NCBI RefSeq assembly: GCF_036227105.1
Contig: NZ_CP109434.1
Location: 439,001-503,000, forward strand
Source of the DNA: Amycolatopsis sp. NBC_01488
GTDB taxonomy: Bacteria > Actinomycetota > Actinomycetes > Mycobacteriales > Pseudonocardiaceae
DNA length: 64,000 nucleotides
Reading direction: 5' to 3'
Within the stretch, counting starts at the first letter, position 1, and the number at the start of each line of letters is the position of its first letter. The notes under the pieces were generated by a model. It worked only from the letters and a program-made list of their open reading frames with translations, was not told the origin of the DNA and searched no databases. Position numbers and translations under genes: made by a program. Of this stretch, positions 45,749-58,334 are shown one piece after another.

Positions 45749-45984
45749 GCGGGTGACTCCCGGGTTGTGCTGTGCGGGTTGTCTCGGAAGCTGCAAGTCT
45801 ATGGTGGCGACGCCGGCGGACTCGACTGGGTTACGCCCGGCGCAGGCCGGGTGCCGTCCGGCGACGCTCGCATCCCGCCCGGCGGACAGCGGGTCCCGCG
45901 CGCCGGGTGGGTCTGTCACAATCGGCGACCGGCATCAAGCGTCCCACGGCAAGGCTGGGACGCCAGAGGCGAGAGGGGCGCGTG

Positions 45985-46638
45985 GTGTCGTTCCTGATCC
46001 GGATCCTCCTTCCGGACAGCCCGGGGACCCTCGGCGCGGTCGCCACGGCGCTCGGCACGGTAGGCGCCGACATCCTCAGCGTGGACGTCGTCGAGCGCGG
46101 CACCGGAGTGGCGGTGGACGACCTCGTGGTCGAGCTCCCGTCAGGCCGTCTGCCCGACGCGCTCATCACGGCGGCCGAGAGCGTCGAAGGCGTCGAAGTG
46201 GACGCGGTCCGCCCCTACGCAGGCGTGCTGGACACGCACCGCGAACTCGAACTCGTCGAAGAGATCGCCGCACAGCCGAAGTCCGGGCTCGACATCCTGG
46301 CCGAGGGCGTGCCCCGGATCGTGCGCGCCGGCTGGGCGATGATCGTCGAGTACGCCGAAACCGGCGCCCTGCGGCTGGCGTCGTCGAGCGCCGCCCCGGA
46401 GACGCCCATCACCGACCTGCCTTGGCTGCCGCTCGAACGCGCGACAGTGCTCGACGGCGAGGACGCCTGGATCCCGGAGACGTGGAAGGAACTGGGCACC
46501 GAGCTGGCGGCCACGCCCCTGGGCAAGCCCGGCAAGGCACTGTTGGTGGCTCGCCCCGGCGGTCCCGCCTTCCGCGCGGCCGAGGTCGCCCGGCTGGCGC
46601 ACCTCGCCGGAATCGTCGCGGTCGTCCTCGACGGCTGA
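45985..46638 (+). CDS. ACT-domain protein (Rv3013-like)
   Basis: The 217-residue protein has an N-terminal ACT domain (residues 1 to about 75: F-L-I-R-I-L-L-P-D-S-P-G-T-L-G-A-V-A) joined to a C-terminal GAF-like or unassigned region. ACT domains bind amino acids; the ligand is unknown. It is divergent from gatC, as in M. tuberculosis (Rv3013 beside gatC), so a link to amino acid sensing is plausible. GTG 45985 is preferred over 45982 because of spacing from GAGGGG. Confidence 0.85.
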   Translation: MSFLIRILLPDSPGTLGAVATALGTVGADILSVDVVERGTGVAVDDLVVELPSGRLPDALITAAESVEGVEVDAVRPYAGVLDTHRELELVEEIAAQPKSGLDILAEGVPRIVRAGWAMIVEYAETGALRLASSSAAPETPITDLPWLPLERATVLDGEDAWIPETWKELGTELAATPLGKPGKALLVARPGGPAFRAAEVARLAHLAGIVAVVLDG

Positions 46639-46653
46639 CGACCACGTTGCCGA

Positions 46654-46687
46654 AAAGGCGACGAGTCCGCGTGGGCTCGTCCCCTTT
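46654..46687. terminator. Bidirectional terminator between ACT gene and GNAT gene
   Basis: A 12-bp stem with one mismatch (46654-46665 with 46676-46687) and a 10-base loop carries AAA/TTT ends. It lies between the two convergent stop codons. Confidence 0.75.
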
Positions 46688-46701
46688 CGACAACGGCCAG
46701 G

Positions 46702-50085
<3,384 letters not shown>

Positions 50086-50165
50086 GGTTACGGGTGGTCC
50101 TCGTTCGGTCGGCTACCCCGCCACGCTACTTGCCGGGTGGCGGGGACGTCGGCGAGTTGCCCGAT

Positions 50166-51203
50166 TCACCAACCTTCCGGAGGCTCCACGAAGGCTTTGC
50201 CGAGATCGCGGGTCAGCGAGAGGGCGCGACGCATCCAGTCCGGAGTGGCGCCGGCGAGGCCGCAGGCGGGGGTCGGCACGGCGCGTTCCGCCAGGACGCT
50301 GCGGTTGAAGCCGAGCCGGTCCGCCAGCCGGAACGCCGGCTCGCCGACGTCCTTGAGACTCGGCGGCGACGCCGGTGCCGTGGTCGGAACCGCGCCCAGG
50401 AACAGCGTCGCGCCGCCGTCCCAGACTTCGCCGATTTCGTCGAGGAACGCGGCGGACGCACCGTCGAGCGCGGCGAGGTCGAAGGCGAGAGCGTCGGCGC
50501 CGGCTTCGCGCAGCAGGCCGAGCGGCGGCTTCGCGGCGCAGCAGTGCAGGATCACCGGCCGGCCGGTGATCGTCTTCGCGCCGTCGATCACCGTCGCGAG
50601 CAGGTCGCGGGCGTCGGGCTCCGGCACCGCGGAGACGTTCCCGTAGCCGGACGGCGTCGACAGGCCACCGGCCAGAACCGCGGGCAACGAGGGCTCGTCG
50701 AACTGGACGACCACGGGCGCCCCGGTCCTGGCCCGGACCTCAGCGACGTGCTCGGTGAGGCCGTCCAGCAGGGACGACGTGAAGTCCCGCAGGGCGCCGC
50801 GGTCGGTGAGCACGCGATGACCACGAGGCAGCTCGATCCCGGCGCCGAGCGTCCACGGCCCGGCCAGCTGGATCTTGAAGACCGACGGGGTGGCTCCGGC
50901 CTTCTCCCGCGCTTCCTGAACGGCGTCGAGATCCCAGCGGAGCAGGTCGACGGCCCGGCGGTGCTCGTGCCCCGGCCGCGCCGCCACCCGGTAACCGCTC
51001 GGCACGACCTCGACGGCCAGGTCCACCAGCAGCGCGGCGGTCCGGCCGAGCATGTCCGCGCCGACGCCACGAGCCGGCAGCTCGGGCAGGTGCGGGAAGT
51101 CCGGCAACTCCCCGAACACGATCGCCGCCGCTTCCGCGGGATCCGTGCCCGGCATCGAACCGATCGCCGTCGCGGCGCCGCTGGGCCAAACTCGCTCATC
51201 CAC
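50166..51203 (-). CDS. Cobalamin-independent methionine synthase-like protein (Rv3015c-like)
   Basis: The 345-residue protein resembles the C-terminal catalytic barrel of MetE: A-T-A-I-G-S-M-P-G-T near the start, F-K-I-Q-L-A-G-P-W-T-L near residue 130, V-Q-F-D-E-P-S-L-P near 180 and the zinc-type H-C-C-A near 220. It lacks the N-terminal MetE domain. M. tuberculosis has a similar gene (Rv3015c) next to ligA. True methyltransfer activity is unproven. The GTG at 51203 has a poor ribosome site but gives the family N-terminus. Confidence 0.85.
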   Translation of the reverse strand: MDERVWPSGAATAIGSMPGTDPAEAAAIVFGELPDFPHLPELPARGVGADMLGRTAALLVDLAVEVVPSGYRVAARPGHEHRRAVDLLRWDLDAVQEAREKAGATPSVFKIQLAGPWTLGAGIELPRGHRVLTDRGALRDFTSSLLDGLTEHVAEVRARTGAPVVVQFDEPSLPAVLAGGLSTPSGYGNVSAVPEPDARDLLATVIDGAKTITGRPVILHCCAAKPPLGLLREAGADALAFDLAALDGASAAFLDEIGEVWDGGATLFLGAVPTTAPASPPSLKDVGEPAFRLADRLGFNRSVLAERAVPTPACGLAGATPDWMRRALSLTRDLGKAFVEPPEGW

Positions 51204-51337
51204 GACTGCCGATTCTGGTCGACCACCCGCCGACGACGCCGACCGGGCCACCGCACCGAGCCGCCCGGAGGCAGACATACGCCGCATTTGCCTTTGCCGG
51301 CACCGTGACGGCACCCGCGCGGATAGGCTCACCCGCC

Positions 51338-52162
51338 ATGACGAGTTCGCCACCGCAACCGGGCTGGTACCCCGATGCGCGGGACCCCCGTCTGCACCGC
51401 TGGTGGGACGGCCAGGCCTGGACCGCCAACACCCGGCCCGCCCACCAGGCACCACCGCCGAGCGACTCCGAGCCGATCGAGCTGGACATCGAACGGGCCC
51501 ACGACCCGGCCCGGATCCAGAGCCAGGTCAACCGCGCGACGCGCGGCCGGGGCGCTGGACGCACCGGCGGCGGGACGCTGTTCACCGAGCCGGTCCTGGT
51601 GGTCAACCAGCGTGCCAAGCTGATCGAGATGGCCAACGAGTTCGGCGTCTTCGACCAGCACGGCAACCGGCTGGGTGGCGTCGTCGAAGTCGGCCAGAGC
51701 ACGCTGAAGAAGGCGATCCGGCTGCTGACCAACTACGACCAGTTCCTGACCCACAAGTTCGAGGTCCGGGACGCCAACCACAGCACCGTGCTGAAGGTGA
51801 CCCGGCCCGCGAAGGTCTTCAAGTCGCGGTTCCTCGTGACTAGGGCCGACGAGACCCCGATCGGCGAGATCGTCCAGGAGAACGTCTTCGGGAAGATCCG
51901 CTTCGGCTTCGTCGTCGACGGCCGCACCGTCGGCGGGATCTTCGCGGAGAACTGGCGCGCCTGGAACTTCTCGATCCGGGACCACGCCGACACCGAGGTC
52001 GCCCGGGTGACCAAGACGTGGGGCGGGTTCGTCAAGGCCGCCTTCACCACCGCCGACAACTACGTCGTGGAGATCCCTCACCCGCTGCCCGATCCGCTCG
52101 CCAGCATGGTGGTCGCCGCGGCCCTGACGATCGACACCGCCCTGAAGCAGGACACCAACTGA
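51338..52162 (+). CDS. DUF2510 / LURP-one-like protein
   Basis: The 274-residue protein begins with a DUF2510 module (P-G-W-Y-P-D-A-R-D-P-R-L-H-R-W-W-D-G-Q-A-W-T spread over residues 8-31), a linker to about residue 80, and then a beta-barrel like phospholipid scramblase/LURP-one proteins (F-G-V-F-D-Q-H-G-N-R-L-G near 110). No transmembrane segment is evident except a weakly hydrophobic C-terminus. DUF2510 is common in actinobacterial envelope-associated proteins. Function is unknown. The ATG at 51338 was chosen for fit with DUF2510. Confidence 0.85.
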   Translation: MTSSPPQPGWYPDARDPRLHRWWDGQAWTANTRPAHQAPPPSDSEPIELDIERAHDPARIQSQVNRATRGRGAGRTGGGTLFTEPVLVVNQRAKLIEMANEFGVFDQHGNRLGGVVEVGQSTLKKAIRLLTNYDQFLTHKFEVRDANHSTVLKVTRPAKVFKSRFLVTRADETPIGEIVQENVFGKIRFGFVVDGRTVGGIFAENWRAWNFSIRDHADTEVARVTKTWGGFVKAAFTTADNYVVEIPHPLPDPLASMVVAAALTIDTALKQDTN

Positions 52163-52266
52163 GCGAGTGACCGGCGTCTCAGCTTCTCCAGGTGGACAGC
52201 GGGCCCGGCACGGCTCAGGGTGAATGGAGGCCGGGACGCCGTCGTCTCGCCGGGACGGAGGTCACC

Positions 52267-53307
52267 GTGGAACCGTTGCCGGACAGCAGCGATCGGAACT
52301 GGACCGAGCCCGGCATCTACGAGGTCTCGGCCGGCGTCTACCGGATCCCGTTGCCGCTGCCCAACGACGCTCTGCGCGCGGTCAACGTCTACGCGGTCAC
52401 CGATGGCGAGAAGCTGGTCCTGGTCGACTCGGGCTGGGCGTTGACCGTGGCTCGGCAACAGCTCGCGAACGCACTGGGCGGAATCGGCGCGGAGCTCGCC
52501 GACGTCAGCGAGTTCCTCGTCACCCACGTGCACCGCGACCACTATTCGCAAGCTGTCGTCCTTCGTCGCGAATTCGGCTCCAAGATCGCCCTGGGGCAGG
52601 ACGAAGAGCCGTCGCTCAAGGCTTCCGGCAACCCTGACCGGCTGCCGATGGAAGCCCAGATCGATCTGCTGGCCCAGGCCGGTGCCGGCGAAGTCGTCAA
52701 AGCCCTGGCCCGCGACTTCGGCACGGACCGGCGGCACACGGAAGCCGATCTCTGGGAAGCGCCCGACGAGTGGCTGACTCCGGGACGACGTCCGATCCTG
52801 CCCGGCCGCGAGTTCGACGTCGTCGCCACTCCCGGCCACACGGCAGGCCATGTCGTGTTCGTGGACGACACCGCCGATCTGCTGTTCTCCGGCGACCACG
52901 TGCTCCCGCACATCACGCCCTCGATCGGTTTCCAGCCCGTGCCGGCCGAACTGCCGCTCAACGACTTCATCGACTCGCTGCGCCTGGTGCGTGCCATGCC
53001 GGACCGTCGCATGCTTCCCGCGCACGGTCCGGTGTCCCCCAGCGTGCACACGCGGGTCGACGAGCTCCTGGAACACCATCGGCAACGCCTCGAGACGATC
53101 GGCTCGCAGATCGTGGCCGGCGCGAGCACGGCATTCGAGGCCGCGCGCCGGATCGGCTGGACCCGGCGCAACCGCAAGCTGTCCGAAATGGACTCGTTCA
53201 ACCAGACGCTCGCGGTCCTGGAGACAGCCGCGCATCTCGACCTGCTGGTGGCCCAGGGCAAACTGACCGCGCGAGTGGTCGACGGCGTCCGGCACTACAC
53301 GACCTGA
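52267..53307 (+). CDS. MBL-fold metallohydrolase
   Basis: The 346-residue protein has the metallo-beta-lactamase metal motif T-H-V-H-R-D-H (H-x-H-x-D-H) near residue 87, the downstream His in A-T-P-G-H-T-A-G-H near 195, the bridging Asp in L-F-S-G-D-H-V-L-P near 213 and a late His in L-P-A-H-G-P. A C-terminal winged-helix-like tail follows, as in glyoxalase-II-like and LACTB2-type hydrolases. The GTG at 52267 has GGAGGT at 52257-52262. Substrate unknown. Confidence 0.9.
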   Translation: MEPLPDSSDRNWTEPGIYEVSAGVYRIPLPLPNDALRAVNVYAVTDGEKLVLVDSGWALTVARQQLANALGGIGAELADVSEFLVTHVHRDHYSQAVVLRREFGSKIALGQDEEPSLKASGNPDRLPMEAQIDLLAQAGAGEVVKALARDFGTDRRHTEADLWEAPDEWLTPGRRPILPGREFDVVATPGHTAGHVVFVDDTADLLFSGDHVLPHITPSIGFQPVPAELPLNDFIDSLRLVRAMPDRRMLPAHGPVSPSVHTRVDELLEHHRQRLETIGSQIVAGASTAFEAARRIGWTRRNRKLSEMDSFNQTLAVLETAAHLDLLVAQGKLTARVVDGVRHYTT

Positions 53308-53385
53308 CGAGACCGCGGCCAGTACCGCGGGTAGCCACGTGGTAGCAGCTACGACCCACGACCGGCTTCCTGCATACTGGGCGCA

Positions 53386-53787
53386 ATGGATGTCATCAGA
53401 CGTGCCAGGGCAACGGACATCGAAGCGCTCGTGCGCATGTTCGGCGCACCGGGCGAGCCGCTGGCAGCCGCCCTTCGCGAACTCATGAACACCCCGCACG
53501 TCACGCTGGTCGTCGCCGAAGACGACAACGGCGTGGCCGGCACCGCGCAACTGACGGTGCTGCGAGGACTCGCCTGGGAAGGCGCTACCCGCGGCCTGCT
53601 CGAAGGCATCCGCGCCGCTCGTCGTGGAGTGACCAGCGCACTTCTGACCTGGGGCATCGATGAAGCCCGCCGGCGAGGCTGCAGCCGTCTCCACCTCGAT
53701 TCCGGCCTCGCGCGCGCCGACTTGCGAGACTTCTACGCGCGCTTCGGCTTCGAGCACAGCTATCAAGGGTTCGCCCGCACCCTGTGA
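53386..53787 (+). CDS. GNAT-family N-acetyltransferase, first of tandem pair
   Basis: This 133-residue protein has the fold pattern of a GNAT, starting I-R-R-A-R-A-T-D-I-E and ending D-F-Y-A-R-F-G-F-E-H. The usual acetyl-CoA loop (Q/R-x-x-G-x-G/A) is poor: the expected place reads R-A-A-R-R-G-V-T-S-A-L-L, so activity may be reduced. It is followed 10 bases later by a second GNAT of similar design, suggesting tandem duplication. Confidence 0.82.
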   Translation: MDVIRRARATDIEALVRMFGAPGEPLAAALRELMNTPHVTLVVAEDDNGVAGTAQLTVLRGLAWEGATRGLLEGIRAARRGVTSALLTWGIDEARRRGCSRLHLDSGLARADLRDFYARFGFEHSYQGFARTL

Positions 53788-53797
53788 TACTGGCGCC

Positions 53798-54250
53798 GTG
53801 ACCGACTACTCCATCCGCGCAGCACGGCGTGCAGACATCGGTGCGATAGTGCGCATGCTGGCGGACGACCAGCTCGGCGCGACGCGCGACGATCCGGACG
53901 ACCTCGAGCCGTACCTGCTGGCTTTCGAGCAGATCGAGGCAGATCCGAACCAGCTTCTGGTCGTCGTGACGACCGACGACGAGCCGGTCGGAACGTTGCA
54001 GCTGACGATCATCCCCGGCCTGGCCAGACGCGGCGCGCTGCGCGGGCAGATCGAGGCCGTCCGGATCCGCGCCGACCACCGGGGCTCCGGACTCGGCGCC
54101 GACCTCGTGCGCTGGGCGATCGACGAGTCCCGACGACGCGGATGTGCCCTCGTGCAGCTCACCTCGGACGTCTCGCGACTCGACGCTCACCGGTTCTACG
54201 AGCGCCTCGGCTTCGTTCCGAGTCACACCGGGTTCAAGCTCAAGCTCTGA
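53798..54250 (+). CDS. GNAT-family N-acetyltransferase, second of tandem pair
   Basis: The 150-residue protein is a complete GNAT with the acetyl-CoA loop R-A-D-H-R-G-S-G-L-G-A-D-L-V near residue 90 and the C-terminal F-Y-E-R-L-G-F-V-P. GTG 53798 gives the start T-D-Y-S-I-R-A-A-R-R-A-D-I-G. It is related to the preceding gene (shared L-Q-L-T-I-I-P-G-L-A-R-R-G and Q-L-T-V-L-R-G-L-A patterns). The substrate is unknown. Confidence 0.9.
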   Translation: MTDYSIRAARRADIGAIVRMLADDQLGATRDDPDDLEPYLLAFEQIEADPNQLLVVVTTDDEPVGTLQLTIIPGLARRGALRGQIEAVRIRADHRGSGLGADLVRWAIDESRRRGCALVQLTSDVSRLDAHRFYERLGFVPSHTGFKLKL

Positions 54251-54391
54251 CCGCTGAATGTGTTGGCATTCAACACTTTTCCTATTGTCTACATCGGACA
54301 TCGTCCGAGATCAGCGCTCCTTCCGGAATCGACGACGCACCCGCCCACGCACGCGAACCATTCCCAATGAATTCCGATACGTCAAGTCGCG

Positions 54392-54420
54392 AAGGGCGCG
54401 AACGGACCGTTCGCGCCCTT
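54392..54420 (+). terminator. Terminator after the GNAT pair
   Basis: A 14-bp perfect stem (54392-54405 with 54407-54420) would have a 1-base loop, so in practice the loop opens to about 5 bases (GGACC). CTTTCC follows. Confidence 0.65.
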
Positions 54421-55616
54421 TCCTGCGAATCTCGGTGACATATCCCGTGAGGCCCCGTACGGTCGCGCTCATGACACCTTCGCAACCACTGCGCAAGCTC
54501 GCCCCTTCGACCGATTCCTCGAGCGGCCACGACCAGCTGCCGTTCATATTGAGGGTCGTCCGCACCGCACCGGATACGTTGCAACGTATGAAGGACGACC
54601 AAGTCGTCGATCTGATCCGCGCCGCCGACGCCGAGATCTCCAAGCTGCAGGCCCTGCAGCTACGGGCGATCGCAGACCTGAGCGTGCGCCGGAGACGGGC
54701 ACCCAGCGCCGCTTCGGAAGTAGCTCTGGCCCTGTCCATCACCGAACACCGTGCCGGCGCCATGGTTTCGGCGGCGAACGCACTGACCGCCCGGCTTCCC
54801 CGCATGCTCCACCTCATGGACGACGGCCGGCTCGACCTCTACCGCGCCATGAAGGTCACCGACGCGACGGCGTGGCTGTCCGGAGACCACGTACGCCTGG
54901 TCGATGCGGCGCTCGAGGAGCGCGTACCCGGACGCAACGCCACCCAGGTCCGCCGGGCCGCGGCTTACGCAGCCGCGAAAGTGGATCCGGAGGGGGCGGC
55001 GCAACGCACCGACCGGAGCTTCGTCGAACGGCGGCTGGCCTTGCACCACCAGGACACCGGCGTGACCAGCCTGTCGATCAACAACGCTCCCACCGAGAAG
55101 GCGACTGCGGCTTACGCTCGCGTCGACCGGGCCGCACGAGCCTTGAAGACGCCTGACGAGTCCCGCACGCTGGATCAGCTCCGAGCCGACGTCGCCATGG
55201 ATCTGCTGCTCAGCGGAACGGGCGGTCCCGGCGAGCGTACGGAGGTGTTCCTGCACGTCGACCTGGCGACCTATCTCGGTATGAACGACTTCCCGGCGGT
55301 CTTGGCCGGCCGCGGGCCCGTCGCGGCGTCCGTGGCCCGTCGGATCATCAGCGGCTCGGACACGACGCTCCGGCGGGTCCTCACCGATCCGCGTACCGGC
55401 CGAGCTACCGAGCTGTCGCCCACGCGCTACCCGCTGGCCCCGGCGCACGCCGAGTTCATCCGGGTCCGCGACCGCGAGTGCCGGCAGCCCGGCTGCACAC
55501 GTCCCGCGCAGAGCTGCGGAATCGAAGCGACCCGCGCACAGGGCGAGGCCGCAGGTCAACCGGTCACCTACTGCTCCCGGCACCGCAGGCTGAAAGACAT
55601 CCCAGGAGCTGAAATG

Positions 55617-56843
55617 TCAAGCCGCAACGTTCTCGGCGTAGTGCGACCAGGCGGTCGTCTCGTCGTAGAGGGTGCCGGTTTTGAGGCAGCCGTGCAGGAT
55701 GCCGACGAGCCGGTTCGCGAGTTGGCGCAGGGCGGCGTTGTGGCTGCAGCCGCGGGCGCGTTGCCGGTCGTAGTAGGCGCGGGCTCCGGGCGAGGCTTTC
55801 AGCGCGGCGAACGCCTGGGCCATCAGGGTGTCGATGAGCCGGTCGTTGTGGATGAACCGCGCCAGGGCGACCTTCTTCTTGCCGGACGCCTTGGTAATCG
55901 GGGAGGTGCCGGCGTAGTTCTTGCGGGCCTTGGCGGTGGCGTAACGGTGCGGGTCGTCCCCGAACTCGGCGAGCACCCGGGCACCGAGCACCGCTCCCAG
56001 CCCGGGCTGGGAGGCGATGATCTCAGCGGCCGGGTGCCGGCCAAAATGGGTCTCCACCTGCTCCTGCAGGGTCTTGACCTGGGTGTTGAGCACGGTCAGC
56101 ACCGCGATCAGAGCCTGGATCGAGGCGGCGTAGGCGGCGGCCACGACCTCGGGCTGGGTCAAGTACTCAGCGCGCAGCGCGGCCTGGATCGCCGCGGCCT
56201 TGCCGGCGATGTCACGGCGGCGGGCGCGCTGGAGCGCGGCACTGATCTGGGAGAGGCTCAACCGGGCGGCTTGGGCCGGGGTCGGGGCTTTCGCCAGCAG
56301 TTCCAGGGTGTCGGCGGCGTCGAGGTCGTCGAACGCGACCAGCGCGGCGGGGAAGTAGTCCCGCAGCGCGTGGCGCAGCCGCTGGGTGTGGCGGGTCCGT
56401 TCCCAGATCAACGTCTTGTGGGTGCGGGTCACCACCTTGACTGCCTCGGCCTGGGCGGAGTCGCCGGCAACCGGGCGCAGTTCGTGGGCGTGGGTGCGGA
56501 CCATGTCGGCCAGCACGTGCGCATCACCGGCGTCGCTTTTGGCGCCGGAAACCCCCAGCCGGCGCCGGAATTCCGCTGCCTGCAACGGATTGACCGCCAT
56601 CACCGTGTACCCGGCCGCGACCAGCGCGGCCACCCACGGTCCCCGGTCGGTCTCGATCCCGATCACCACCTCCACCTCGTCGTCGGGGGCCTCACCGACC
56701 TGGTCGCCGATCATGGCGTGCAGCCGGGCCATCCCGCCCACACCCTCAGGCAGCCGGGCCTTGACCAGCCGCCGCCCCGAGCCGTCCATCAGCTCGACGT
56801 CGTGATGGTCCTCGGCCCAGTCATCTCCCACCAACAGCCGCAA
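55617..56843 (-). CDS. IS110-family transposase (DEDD recombinase)
   Basis: The 408-residue protein has the N-terminal RuvC-like DEDD domain (V-G-D-D-W-A-E-D-H-H-D near the start, I-G-I-E-T-D-R-G-P-W, K-S-D-A-G-D-A-H-V-L-A-D) and the C-terminal Transposase_20 domain with the catalytic Ser region (A-S-Q-P-G-L-G-A-V-L-G-A, R-K-N-Y-A-G-T-S-P-I). It looks intact. The TTG at 56843 has GGGAGG upstream (spacing 4); a better start is not present. Because the reading frame and the insertion appear undamaged, the element may still be active. Confidence 0.92.
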   Translation of the reverse strand: MRLLVGDDWAEDHHDVELMDGSGRRLVKARLPEGVGGMARLHAMIGDQVGEAPDDEVEVVIGIETDRGPWVAALVAAGYTVMAVNPLQAAEFRRRLGVSGAKSDAGDAHVLADMVRTHAHELRPVAGDSAQAEAVKVVTRTHKTLIWERTRHTQRLRHALRDYFPAALVAFDDLDAADTLELLAKAPTPAQAARLSLSQISAALQRARRRDIAGKAAAIQAALRAEYLTQPEVVAAAYAASIQALIAVLTVLNTQVKTLQEQVETHFGRHPAAEIIASQPGLGAVLGARVLAEFGDDPHRYATAKARKNYAGTSPITKASGKKKVALARFIHNDRLIDTLMAQAFAALKASPGARAYYDRQRARGCSHNAALRQLANRLVGILHGCLKTGTLYDETTAWSHYAENVAA

Positions 56844-57093
56844 CGGTCCTCCCGCTCTCGATGCCGATCACCGTCCATAGCCAGCGGGAGAACATCAGCG
56901 ACCTAATCAAGCAGTGCTCACACCAACCGGTGGGCACGACATCCCAGCAGCGATCAACTCTCCCGGCCCACCGGCAGGGGCACTGTCTTTCAGCAGGACT
57001 CACGCGTCCGGGAAAACCGAGTGCTCACCTACCGGCCGGCTACCACCAGGAGTGTGCCTTACAGCCCACTCCCAGAACTGATTAGGCCAACCC
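56844..57093. ncRNA. Candidate IS110 bridge RNA region
   Basis: These 250 non-coding bases lie upstream of the transposase, where IS110-group elements encode a bridge RNA that pairs with target and donor DNA. They contain GACATCCCAG (56938-56947), identical to the target's left half (55596-55605), and CCAACC (56923-56928), the complement of its right half GGTTGG (57094-57099), only 9 bases apart. Also TGTCTTTCAGC (56984-56994) is the complement of target bases 55589-55599 and partly of the element's own left end (GCTGAAA, 55608-55614). The transcribed strand and exact ends are unresolved. Confidence 0.65.
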
Positions 57094-57238
57094 GGTTGGA
57101 CCTACGAAGTCACGCCGGACGGCACGCTGAACGTCGAGACACCAGCCGGCGAGACACATTCGACGACGCCACCATCGATGGATCCGGACCAATGGCGAGC
57201 GAACCGAAGCCGCCGGAAGCCACGGCAGTGATCGAAGG

Positions 57239-58330
57239 TCAGCGCGTGCCCGAGATCTTCGCGCTGCCGAGGACGATGTCCCCGCCCTCGACATCCGGCC
57301 GGTAGAGCACGACGACCTGGCCCGGGGCCACCCCGCGCAGCGGCTCACGCAGGTGCACCGTCATGGTGTCGGAGTCGACGTCGGCGACCGCGTCCACGAT
57401 GCCTCCGTGAGCCCTGACCTGCACCACGCATTCCGTCGGTTCGGTCAGCGGCTCGCCACTGGGCCAGATCGCGCGATCAGCCTCGATCACCTTGATCCCG
57501 AGCCCTTCCGCGGATCCGACCTTGACGGACCCGGAAACCGGCTCGAGCGACAGGACGTACCGAGGACGGCCGTCGGGCGCCGGAGCTTCGATCCCGAGCC
57601 CCTTGCGCTGTCCGACGGTGAATCCGTGCACTCCGGTGTGCCGGCCGAGCACCGCGCCGGTTTCCGCGTCGACGAGCTCACCAGGGCGCTGGCCCAGGCG
57701 GTTCTCCAGGAACTTCTTGGTGTCGCCGTCCGGGATGAAGCAGATGTCGTGGCTGTCCGGCTTGTTGGCGACGGACAGACCGCGTCGCTCAGCTTCGGCC
57801 CGCACCTCGGTCTTCCAGGAGTCGCCAAGGGGGAACATGGCGTGGCTGAGCTGCTCGGCGGTGAGGGAAGCGAGCACGTAAGACTGGTCCTTGCCGCTGT
57901 CGGCACTACGGCGCAGCTCAGGCACGCCGTCCACCACCGAGAGGCGGGCATAGTGGCCTGTTGCGACCGCGTCGAAGCCGAGCGCCATCGCCTTCTCGAG
58001 AAGAGCTTCGAACTTGATCTTCTCGTTGCAGGTGACACACGGGTTCGGGGTACGCCCGGCGGCGTACTCGCCGACGAAGGTCTCGACGACCTCTTCGGTG
58101 AAGCGCTCCGCGAAATCCCAGATGTAGAAAGGAATTCCGAGGATGTCAGCAGCGCGGCGGGCGTCGTGCGAGTCTTCGATCGTGCAGCAACCGCGCGACC
58201 CGGTCCGCAAGGTGCCGGGCTTGGCCGACAGCGCCAAGTGCACGCCGACGACGTCGTGCCCGGCGTCGACGGCGCGCGCCGCGGCGACCGCCGAGTCCAC
58301 TCCTCCGCTCATCGCGGCCAAAACCCGCAT
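57239..58330 (-). CDS. mnmA: tRNA-specific 2-thiouridylase
   Basis: MnmA inserts sulfur at U34 of tRNA-Lys, -Glu and -Gln. The 363-residue protein has the PP-loop [11 protein letters not shown] near residue 5-15, catalytic cysteines in P-N-P-C-V-T-C-N (about 104) and H-D-I-C-F-I-P-D (about 200), and the C-terminal barrel domains. The ATG at 58330 lies 4 bases after the cysteine desulfurase stop, so sulfur donor and user are co-expressed. The stop is 8 bases from the convergent end of the split DUF222 gene. Confidence 0.96.
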   Translation of the reverse strand: MRVLAAMSGGVDSAVAAARAVDAGHDVVGVHLALSAKPGTLRTGSRGCCTIEDSHDARRAADILGIPFYIWDFAERFTEEVVETFVGEYAAGRTPNPCVTCNEKIKFEALLEKAMALGFDAVATGHYARLSVVDGVPELRRSADSGKDQSYVLASLTAEQLSHAMFPLGDSWKTEVRAEAERRGLSVANKPDSHDICFIPDGDTKKFLENRLGQRPGELVDAETGAVLGRHTGVHGFTVGQRKGLGIEAPAPDGRPRYVLSLEPVSGSVKVGSAEGLGIKVIEADRAIWPSGEPLTEPTECVVQVRAHGGIVDAVADVDSDTMTVHLREPLRGVAPGQVVVLYRPDVEGGDIVLGSAKISGTR

Positions 58331-58334
58331 TGCC

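Larger units (their letters stand above)
55605..57093 (-). mobile_element. IS110-family insertion sequence (about 1489 bp)
   Basis: Its borders were set by restoring the interrupted DUF222 frame; a GG at both junctions leaves a 2-base ambiguity (55605-55606 or 57094-57095). It has no terminal inverted repeats and no longer target duplication, as expected of IS110 elements. It contains one DEDD transposase on the minus strand, 11 non-coding bases after it, and 250 non-coding bases before it. The long 5' non-coding end places it in the IS110 rather than the IS1111 group. The junction GG may be the recombination core dinucleotide. Confidence 0.85.
54471..57231 (+). pseudogene. DUF222/HNH (13E12-like) gene split by an IS110 element
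   Basis: The 5' part (54471-55604) encodes a DUF222 N-terminal region and the beginning of an HNH-type C-terminus (C-R-Q-P-G-C-T-R-P-A, then C-S-R-H-R-R-L-K). The 3' part (57094-57231) encodes G-W-T-Y-E-V-T-P-D-G-T-L-N-V and ends at TGA. Removing 55605-57093 joins the two in frame as L-K-D-I-P-G-W-T-Y-E, giving 423 residues, the family's usual size. The HNH catalytic His position (normally D-H-T) reads I-E-A-T and the segment is short, so the nuclease may already have been inactive before the insertion. ATG 54471 is the assumed start. Confidence 0.85.

Noticed and set aside
56923..57100. Long terminal inverted repeats or a target duplication for the IS element
   Set aside because: Only a 2-base GG is shared at the junctions, which fits IS110 rather than a cut-and-paste element.
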